Source: an archaeon (GTDB lineage: Archaea > Thermoproteota > Nitrososphaeria > Nitrososphaerales > CADDZS01). From it: DNA of 19,426 nucleotides. The stretch is from assembly GCA_021806865.1 (NCBI GenBank), contig JAKAPU010000032.1, forward strand, positions 1-19,426. Direction: 5' to 3'. The position numbers were made by a program, and so were the translations under genes. How positions within the stretch are numbered: position 1 is the stretch's first letter; each line of letters begins with the position of its first letter. The notes under the pieces are model-generated. The model was not told the origin of the DNA. It saw only the letters and a program-made list of their open reading frames with translations, and searched no databases. This document shows, one piece after another, positions 13,843-19,426 of this stretch.

Positions 13843-14526
13843 ATGTCAAGTGAATTAGATCAAAAGTCAAATGAAATGAATTTGCCTTCCCTGAAACTTC
13901 CTGAATCATTGCACGGACTCTTGGGAGATAAGGTAGGAATAATCACCGGAGCCAGCAGGGGAATTGGAGCAGCTACGGCTATCGTACTTGCTGAGGCAGG
14001 GGCCAAGATAACCCTTGCAGCGAGAAATGAAAAATCAATCGAGTCTCTGGCGAACAAAATTAATTCATCTTCTCGGGGTGCCGCCCTCGCAGTGCAGACA
14101 GATGTCACAAATTCTAGCTCAGTGCAGAACATGGTGAATGAAACTGTAGCAAGTTATGGTCGTTTGGATATGGCGTTCAACAACGCGGGAGACGGGCACA
14201 TGCCGAGCCCTTTAGCAGAGATAAAGGAAGCCGAGTTTGAACAAGCTGTTAGGACAAACGTCTTTGGTACATTTCTTTGCATGAAATACGAGATTCCCGC
14301 GATGTTGAAGAGCGGCGTAGGCTCGATAGTCAATATGTCATCAACCGCCGGACTCGAAGGCGTGAAGGGAATGGCTGGTTACGTGGCCGGTAAGCATGGA
14401 GTCATCGGTTTGACCGAAAGCGCGGCGACCGCACTTTTATCCAGAGATAAGAGCTCATTTTCAGGTTCGGTGCGGTATAATGGATTTGAACTCATAGCAA
14501 CGACTAATAGCAAAACATCAATTTAA
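13843..14526 (+). CDS. Short-chain dehydrogenase/reductase, C-terminally disrupted
   Basis: A protein of 227 residues. It has the NAD(P)-binding TGASRGIG (about 35-42), a NNAG motif, the catalytic Ser in GSIVNMSS, and YVAGK (the YxxxK catalytic pair). After GLTESAA the expected 'ldyak..IRVNaVaPG' segment is missing. It is replaced by TALLSRDKSSFSGSVRYNGF and a stop, so the last structural third is lost. Neither other frame near 14425-14470 restores it, so a deletion or rearrangement is likely rather than a simple indel. Substrate binding and folding are doubtful. The gene follows the four-helix gene by 12 bp. Confidence 0.75.
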   Translation: MSSELDQKSNEMNLPSLKLPESLHGLLGDKVGIITGASRGIGAATAIVLAEAGAKITLAARNEKSIESLANKINSSSRGAALAVQTDVTNSSSVQNMVNETVASYGRLDMAFNNAGDGHMPSPLAEIKEAEFEQAVRTNVFGTFLCMKYEIPAMLKSGVGSIVNMSSTAGLEGVKGMAGYVAGKHGVIGLTESAATALLSRDKSSFSGSVRYNGFELIATTNSKTSI

Positions 14527-14578
14527 GTTTTAGAATCTGGATCCTATGTTCTATTTTCTCTTTAGCTGTGATTGACGG

Positions 14579-15046
14579 ATGAAAGGTGTCTATGTCCTAC
14601 TCCTTCAAATCCCCAGGGTTCGGTCGATCCATATTGGGTCGCTTGGAGTCATACGTTTCGAGAACGGGTATTACGCTTACGTTGGCTCCGCGCAGTCCTC
14701 ACTCTTTCCGAGATTAGAAAGACACTTTGCAAAGAGAAAGAAGCTGCACTGGCATATCGATTATTTGACCAGTTCCAAGAACATCAAGATCGAGAGAGCC
14801 ATCTATTCGCTCTCGGATACAAAGGAGTTCGAATGTCAATTGAGTAAGGAGATAGAAGCGCTTAGCTTCTCCAGAGCCATCACTTCTTTTGGTTCATCGG
14901 ATTGCAAACATGCGTGTGGATCACATCTATTCATGCTGAAATCAAGTGAAAGCCAAGTCATCCGCTCGACTATTCACATCTTAAGGAAGCTGCATCTCAA
15001 ACCTGTAACGTACCAACCACGAACACTGCGCAAAGACGGTCGCTGA
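14579..15046 (+). CDS. DUF123 family GIY-YIG-type protein
   Basis: 155 residues from ATG 14579. The N-terminus [20 protein letters not shown] and the [16 protein letters not shown] block are the DUF123 version of a GIY-YIG nuclease core. [10 protein letters not shown] and [17 protein letters not shown] follow, with Cys/His residues conserved in this archaeal family. DUF123 proteins are widespread in archaea and are thought to be nuclease-like, also occurring fused to endonuclease III. It appears to be a single gene, possibly unrelated to its neighbours. The gap after it (15047-15266) shows only a small hairpin, GACAAG-TTCT-CTTGTC, at 15196-15211. Confidence 0.85.
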   Translation: MKGVYVLLLQIPRVRSIHIGSLGVIRFENGYYAYVGSAQSSLFPRLERHFAKRKKLHWHIDYLTSSKNIKIERAIYSLSDTKEFECQLSKEIEALSFSRAITSFGSSDCKHACGSHLFMLKSSESQVIRSTIHILRKLHLKPVTYQPRTLRKDGR

Positions 15047-15266
15047 TTGAGTTCGGACCGGGTGGGATCAAAATCCGTAGAGGATTAGGATGGTGAGAGA
15101 AAACGATGCTCTGATGCAATGATAGCTCTGGATTTGAAAAGAGGATCAAAGATAGCGACGAGCCAATCGAGAAATTGAGGAAGAATGATTAAGGTGACAA
15201 GTTCTCTTGTCTTTGCCTTAGGTGCTAATAGTTTGAGAGATAGCCAATGGTTCTCGACATTAACTG

Positions 15267-15749
15267 GTGACTCGGCAGCACTACGTTTGTGCAGAGCTCT
15301 CCAAACGGTTCATCCCAAATGCCCTTCTACCTGATAGATTTTCTGACGAAGACATACTGCTAGGGAAAAAGGGGGGAGAAAAGGTTGAATATATTCAAGT
15401 AAAGTCAAGTCATCCAGATCGCAATGCTATTGGAAGAGGCAGCTGGGAGTTGGGCGGTGTTGACTTTGAACTTTGGAAAGAAGCAAAAGATAATCAATTC
15501 GTTGTGTTTGTGTGGCTAGGATCTCCGGATACTAATGAATCACCCAGTTACTGGATAGCAAGGAAAAGCGAAGTCGGGAAGAAATTTGCTCCAATGAGAA
15601 ATGGCAGTGGTATATGGAGAATCTCAGCTGACACTGAATCCTCGATAAGCGCAAAATGGAACTATCCAACCAAGATGGAAACAAGTTGGAGAAATAATTG
15701 GAAATTATTTGACAATTACAAAACCCAGTTGTTCAATCAAAGGAAGTAA
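15267..15749 (+). CDS. Possible PD-(D/E)XK-type nuclease-like protein
   Basis: 160 residues from GTG 15267; an in-frame stop TAA lies just before, at 15261. DRFSDEDILLGKKGGEKVEY followed by IQVKSSHPD fits the D...(15-20)...(E/Q)xK motif of PD-(D/E)XK nucleases, and QHYVCAELSKRF looks like the helix that precedes it in such folds. The later part (FVVFVWLGSPD, SYWIARKSEVG, KWNYPTKMETSWRNNWKLFD) resembles small 'group 3' restriction-like proteins that are often orphans. An ATG at 15247 in another frame (MVLDINW, then TGA) may mark a further N-terminal indel. It is convergent with the zinc-ribbon/helicase pair. Confidence 0.55.
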   Translation: MTRQHYVCAELSKRFIPNALLPDRFSDEDILLGKKGGEKVEYIQVKSSHPDRNAIGRGSWELGGVDFELWKEAKDNQFVVFVWLGSPDTNESPSYWIARKSEVGKKFAPMRNGSGIWRISADTESSISAKWNYPTKMETSWRNNWKLFDNYKTQLFNQRK

Positions 15750-15816
15750 ACTCTATAGGGAAGAAGTAAAAGCTAGTTGCTCCTCTGACTCTGGTCATCA
15801 TTCCTAAAGTATTTCA

Positions 15817-16152
15817 CTAACGAAAGATTCCAGACAAGTCGTTCTCTTCGACAAATTTGGTCAAGGCGTCTAAATCCTCTACCACTTGGTTACGAATGTC
15901 GTTGACCTTATCCTTTGCTGAATCTTTCTTCGCTTTGATCTCTTCCTTGGAACTACCGGATGTCTCCAGGCATTCCAGAACGAGAATGCTCCAATCTAAA
16001 ATCGCTCCGCCATAATTGTGTTCGTCTATTGCCAAACGTAGACTTTTGATTAGTCCAGATTTCAGAATTTCATTGCCGCAATCGGGACACCTCTTGTGAA
16101 CCGAGGAATCGAAGTAGATACCAGGATGTTTGTTGCATTCAATCCAGTGCAT
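15817..16152 (-). CDS. Small zinc-ribbon protein beside the helicase
   Basis: 111 residues. The N-terminus has C6 and H9, then a CPDCGNE knuckle (C22 and C25), so one zinc site is likely. A helical region (LIKSLRLAIDEHNYGGAILD) and a Lys/Asp/Glu-rich coiled stretch (KEEIKAKKDSAKDKVNDIRN) follow. I do not recognise the family. It lies 70 bp downstream of the helicase gene in the same orientation, so they are probably co-transcribed and the product may be a helicase partner. Confidence 0.6.
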   Translation of the reverse strand: MHWIECNKHPGIYFDSSVHKRCPDCGNEILKSGLIKSLRLAIDEHNYGGAILDWSILVLECLETSGSSKEEIKAKKDSAKDKVNDIRNQVVEDLDALTKFVEENDLSGIFR

Positions 16153-16222
16153 TTTTTCTCGGTTGTTATCAGAACCGTAGTATAGTAAAGAGTTAGAATA
16201 GAAGTAGGGTGAGACCGAAAAT

Positions 16223-18748
16223 CTACTGTCGATTAGGATTTAGGGAGTGGGATTCTTTACCGAGTAGGTCCGATTTCGGCAAAACCATCTCCGGAGCTTC
16301 CAACTGATGTTGGGCTTGTTCGACTTCGTCAATAAAGCGTGACTGCATTTTTCGAGAAGTGAAGAGAAAGATTTCTTGCTCGCATCTTGTCAACCCCACG
16401 TAGAAGAGTCGCCGTTCCTCCTCGACTTTGTCCTCATCTCTCTGCTTTATTGGCTTGATGATATCGAATGCTTCGTGATCTGTAAACTCGGACGGAAATC
16501 CTCGCTTTCTCTCTACACATCCCAGTATTATCACACGACTAGCTTGCATACCCTTGGCTGCATGCAATGTGTGAAAGGAGGCCTTGCTTCTTGGTAGTTC
16601 TTGGTAGAGGAGATCGCGCTCCGCGCAGTATCGATGAAGGACCAATATGGTTTCTTTCTTCCACCAAGTTCTATCGTTACTGATCTCCAAATCTCTAATC
16701 ACTTTCGTTGCTTCTTGTCTCTCCCAAAGATCGTAATCCTCTTCATTCAAATCCTGAGGCATTTCCATGATGTGGATGGGAGACTTGATCTTCGAGTTAG
16801 CGACCACATCCTTTCGTAGCTTGTGCTCATTATGAGTTATCACATGATTTGAAACATCCACTATATTCGCGGGACAGCGATAGTTCGTTCTTATGAAGCT
16901 CTTTTCGCTGAAAGGAAAGAGCTCTGAGAATTCAATCAGATTGTCCACATTAGAGCCAGCAAATGAGTAGATGTTCTGCCAATCATCGCCAACGCAAAAC
17001 AGTTTGGCCGAACCGTTATCTTTAGTGAGGCACTGTATCAACTCTAATTGTTTATCGCTGATGTCTTGGAATTCGTCTACAAGCACATGTGAATATTTCC
17101 GGCGCCATTTTTCAAAGGCCAGTCTATTGGTTCTAGCAATATCAATTGCCTTGTTTATCATGTCCTCGTAGTCGATTTGGTCTTTTTCTTTTAGACATAG
17201 ATCGTAATTCTTCCAAATTCTGATGATGATCGGCAAGAAAGCCAACTGTTTAGGAGAAAGGTCTTTCTCGGAATCCAGAAGGGACTGTAGATCCGCAACC
17301 GTTTTTCCGTTAGATTTGGCTCGGGTTATGAAATCACATGCGAGTTCTTGAACTTGATCAAAAGTCGGCATCAATTTGCTGACATTTTCAACAATCTCTC
17401 TGTGATTGCGCTCGCGGAAGACAACTCCCTTAGCTTCAAGTTTTCGTCTCAAAGTATTCAGCAATTGCCCTCCTCGTTCATTTCCGTCTGTTTCGACCAG
17501 AATCTTGTCGTGAGTCTGAAACTGCTTCTTTTTCCACTTCATCCGCTCTTCATACTCCAAGGTGGGATCTCCTGGATGGTGTCTTGCTTCAAACCAATCG
17601 GGAACCTTTCCCTCCTTGAGGGCCCAGTGCTCTAGGTACAAATTGTATTTCGGAAGAAAGAAATCCGGTTTGTACTCTCCATAGTACGGTTCTTTGTCAG
17701 CCCACGTAGCTACTGATTCATATTCGTACTCGATTTCATTCATGAAGAGAAAATTTGCTATGTCTCGCTCAGCTACAGACTTTACATCCTCTTCTCCGTT
17801 TAGCGTTTTGTACTTCTGATTTCTTAGGTACTCGTAGTAATTCTCTTTATCTTGGAATGTCTTCGGTCTATCTAATTTCTTAGTTTTTAATTCTCTACCA
17901 TACATCAATAAGAACTGCATAAAATCTGGATCAGTTTCTCGGAGACTTTTGATAGAGTTAGAAATAATCTCCGACTTTTCTTTGGGACCACAATGCGGTG
18001 GGCGATAACCAAAGGAGTCGGTAATCATGGAGTACCCCAGAGAGTGAACTGTCCTCACGTCAATCAGGGATGGCTTGATGTTGAATTTCTTCAGTAGTTT
18101 ATTTCGTATCTCCTTTACACCTGCCTTGCCAAAAGACAAAGCAAGTATCTTTTCTCGGGGAACGCCTGATCGAATCAAATACGCAATTCTCGTGGCTAAT
18201 ACTGTTGTCTTACCTGATCCTGCCGCGGCAACAACGAGGTTGTAATCGTCATCTTTGATCAGCGCCTGAATTTGTTCCTCATCGAGTGGAGGATTCATTG
18301 CTTCAAAGAAAGCTTTGTTCTGCTGCAATTTCCTTCTTACATATTCATCTTTGTAAGTCTCAAGAAATTCACTGATTGATTTTATTCGCTGTATCGCATA
18401 TTCAAAAGCTTCGCGGAGTTGGGGAGGAATTGACGTTTTGACACGACGAATTTGATTTGCTAGAATATCTGTATTCTTGATGGATTGGTGAATTGCCCAC
18501 CGATCCTTGTTACCAAAGTAATCACTGAATGTTCTGTAGGAGTAGATCGCCCTGTCAATCTTATTCACTTCTTCCTCAAGGGATGCCAAGAGTTCACACG
18601 CTTTAGCATAGTTCCGTTCTCGTGCTGATTTGTCAAGCTTGGACGCCCTGTCTTGTCGTAATATTGCGACGTAACGGAATGCTAAGACACCAATGAGGAC
18701 GTAAATTCCAATGAGGATTATTTCGAATGATGTCAGGAGTGCGTCCAT
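16223..18748 (-). CDS. Helicase IV (HelD)-like SF1 DNA helicase with N-terminal membrane helix and nuclease-like insertion
   Basis: About 841 residues. Motifs: Walker A AAGSGKTT (about 176-183), RTVHSLGY, Walker B LVDEFQD (557-563), GDDWQNIYSF (588-597), NYRCP (623-627), TLHAAKG (728-734) and LFYVGLTR (782-789). The order and the 'GDDWQ.IY.F' form match E. coli helicase IV. Residues 8-30 form a transmembrane helix, followed by a coiled region to about 150. Between motif Ia and Walker B, residues 330-450 hold IANFLFMNEIEYEYES, YKPDFFLPKYNLYLEHW and KILVETDG, a nuclease-like insert with Asp363 and Glu374. A minus-strand TATA-like ATATAG at 18775-18780 lies about 30 bp before ATG 18748, so the transcript is probably leaderless. 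A TTG at 18751 precedes it. Confidence 0.88.
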   Translation of the reverse strand: MDALLTSFEIILIGIYVLIGVLAFRYVAILRQDRASKLDKSARERNYAKACELLASLEEEVNKIDRAIYSYRTFSDYFGNKDRWAIHQSIKNTDILANQIRRVKTSIPPQLREAFEYAIQRIKSISEFLETYKDEYVRRKLQQNKAFFEAMNPPLDEEQIQALIKDDDYNLVVAAAGSGKTTVLATRIAYLIRSGVPREKILALSFGKAGVKEIRNKLLKKFNIKPSLIDVRTVHSLGYSMITDSFGYRPPHCGPKEKSEIISNSIKSLRETDPDFMQFLLMYGRELKTKKLDRPKTFQDKENYYEYLRNQKYKTLNGEEDVKSVAERDIANFLFMNEIEYEYESVATWADKEPYYGEYKPDFFLPKYNLYLEHWALKEGKVPDWFEARHHPGDPTLEYEERMKWKKKQFQTHDKILVETDGNERGGQLLNTLRRKLEAKGVVFRERNHREIVENVSKLMPTFDQVQELACDFITRAKSNGKTVADLQSLLDSEKDLSPKQLAFLPIIIRIWKNYDLCLKEKDQIDYEDMINKAIDIARTNRLAFEKWRRKYSHVLVDEFQDISDKQLELIQCLTKDNGSAKLFCVGDDWQNIYSFAGSNVDNLIEFSELFPFSEKSFIRTNYRCPANIVDVSNHVITHNEHKLRKDVVANSKIKSPIHIMEMPQDLNEEDYDLWERQEATKVIRDLEISNDRTWWKKETILVLHRYCAERDLLYQELPRSKASFHTLHAAKGMQASRVIILGCVERKRGFPSEFTDHEAFDIIKPIKQRDEDKVEEERRLFYVGLTRCEQEIFLFTSRKMQSRFIDEVEQAQHQLEAPEMVLPKSDLLGKESHSLNPNRQ

Positions 18749-18914
18749 CAAGGTCTTCGAGGCGATTAGCCCGACTATATTTCATGTAGTACTCGGGATT
18801 CATATCCTCAATCCCTTTTGGACCATGTCACGAGAAACCCACTGTAGCTTCTGTTTGTTTTCTCGACATTAATATAAGTGCCAAATTTGGAACCCATTGT
18901 TACAGTTTTGAAAG

Positions 18915-19043
18915 CTAACGGTTCAGAATCGCTTTCTGCTCACTCCAGTCTGACTCGATTTCAGCATCGATTTGTTGCTCAAAAGTGTAAAATCCGTAAC
19001 GACTGAGATTCGATAGTTGACAGTTAATCAGCGTTGGGTGGAA
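18915..19043 (-). pseudogene. Possible C-terminal coding remnant, start missing
   Basis: A stop-bounded minus-strand frame of 42 residues has coding-like composition (SRYGFYTFEQQIDAEIESDW, then SEQKAILNR and TAG) but no start codon. Nothing opposite explains it. It may be the tail of a deleted gene or chance. The rest of 18749-19298 holds hairpins and no intact gene. Confidence 0.25.
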
Positions 19044-19085
19044 TTAAGACCTACTGCAGATTGGCATGGAGGGGATGGTATCCAT

Positions 19086-19139
19086 ACTGTGCGACAGTGT
19101 GGAGGGGCTTGCCAACGTAGATAACCTTGTGAATCTACG
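19086..19139 (+). other. Two adjacent stem-loops in the right intergenic region
   Basis: ACTGT-GCG-ACAGT (19086-19098) and CGTAGAT-N10-ATCTACG (19116-19122 with 19133-19139) are perfect stems 17 bp apart. They could belong to a small RNA or a mobile-element end. A TATA-like element, AATATAAG, lies upstream at about 18870-18878 on the plus strand. A short open frame over the same bases (MEGMVSILCDSVEGLANVDN...) is the alternative. Confidence 0.3.
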
Positions 19140-19217
19140 CCCGTCCTAAGAGCAGAAAAATAAGTAATAGGAACTCGAATATATCCCTTTGGATTTGGGG
19201 TTCTGTTAAATTTACGA

Positions 19218-19249
19218 CGGACATGAGCGACAAGATATCGCTTCGTCCG
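19218..19249. other. Hairpin upstream of the permease-like gene
   Basis: CGGAC (19218-19222) pairs with GTCCG (19245-19249), and AGCGA (19226-19230) with TCGCT (19238-19242), around a 7-nt loop with a small internal loop. A second copy of the GTCCGAC word occurs at 19269-19275. It may be an operator or a leader structure for the gene starting at 19299. Confidence 0.35.
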
Positions 19250-19298
19250 ACGCGAAGTTTACAGCCCCGTCCGACACAAGGCATAATAGCTACCTCCC

Positions 19299-19426
19299 TT
19301 GACAAAAAACTCCAGATTGGGCAAAGAAAGTAGCAAATTCTTTACCAGAGACGCAACGGGACTTGTCAAGAGCATCGGTGGACCTTCGGCGATGGTTGGT
19401 AACCTTTTTGTTACTGGCATCGAGAT
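19299..19426 (+). CDS. N-terminus of an APC-family permease (partial)
   Basis: From TTG 19299 the frame is open to the window edge (42 residues) and preceded by TAG. FFTRDATGLVKSIGGPSAMV, then GNLFVTGIE, resembles the cytoplasmic N-terminus entering helix 1 of APC-superfamily amino acid permeases, where 'R.atGLVr.i' is common. A TATA-like GCATAATA lies about 15 bp upstream. Only 128 bp are visible, so the family call rests on one motif. Confidence 0.5.
   Translation, partial: MTKNSRLGKESSKFFTRDATGLVKSIGGPSAMVGNLFVTGIE

Noticed and set aside
19399..19416. GTAAC-N6-GTTAC inverted repeat near the right edge
   Set aside because: The half-sites are in the opposite order to the TrmB dyad and lie in the permease coding region.
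1..19426. CRISPR arrays or rRNA genes
   Set aside because: No regularly spaced direct repeats and no rRNA-like conserved blocks were seen on either strand.

Overview
The window looks like the chromosome of an archaeon. The evidence is a TrmB-family sugar-sensor-type regulator, a tandem-domain Lrp/AsnC-type regulator, an archaeal DUF123 GIY-YIG protein, a DUF998 membrane protein, TATA-like elements upstream of several starts, leaderless or near-leaderless starts, and frequent TTG/GTG initiation. I cannot fix the lineage from sequence alone. Several genes (CocE/NonD hydrolase, PPOX flavoprotein, SDR, DinB, VOC proteins) belong to families shared with bacteria, and the hydrolase is visibly richer in G+C than its surroundings.

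Left part (1-5150). A partial gene end is followed by a 5'-truncated flavin-reductase remnant. A TrmB-like regulator is divergent from a small SHOCT membrane protein. Next comes an SRPBCC gene followed by three membrane-protein genes (DUF998-like, four-helix and three-helix), then a VOC pseudogene with two +1 frameshifts, then a DinB-like protein. The same dyad, TGTTAC-N7-GTAACA, sits in the TrmB/SHOCT intergenic region and directly upstream of the TATA-like element of the SRPBCC operon. It is a strong candidate TrmB operator.

Middle (5209-7948). This is a nested mobile element. An IS110-family element (about 1.5 kb when reconstructed) has inverted repeats and long structured non-coding ends. 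It is split by an IS630-family element of 1221 bp flanked by TA. Removing the IS630 body plus one TA restores the IS110 reading frame exactly at the junction. Both transposases carry further frame breaks.

Right-middle (8077-14526). A VOC protein and a frameshifted CocE/NonD hydrolase precede a second cassette that parallels the left one. It contains a SHOCT membrane protein, a PPOX flavoprotein, a tandem Lrp-like regulator, an SRPBCC paralogue translationally coupled to a four-helix membrane protein, and an SDR with a broken C-terminus. A second shared 29-bp dyad-containing motif precedes the SHOCT and SRPBCC genes of this cassette. The two cassettes thus carry related effector genes under two different regulators and two different motifs.

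Right part (14579-19426). A DUF123 GIY-YIG protein is followed by a possible PD-(D/E)XK-type protein, a small zinc-ribbon protein and a helicase-IV-like SF1 helicase with an N-terminal membrane anchor and an inserted nuclease-like domain. This may be a small defence or DNA-processing neighbourhood. After a 550-bp region with several hairpins, the window ends in the N-terminus of what looks like an APC-family permease.
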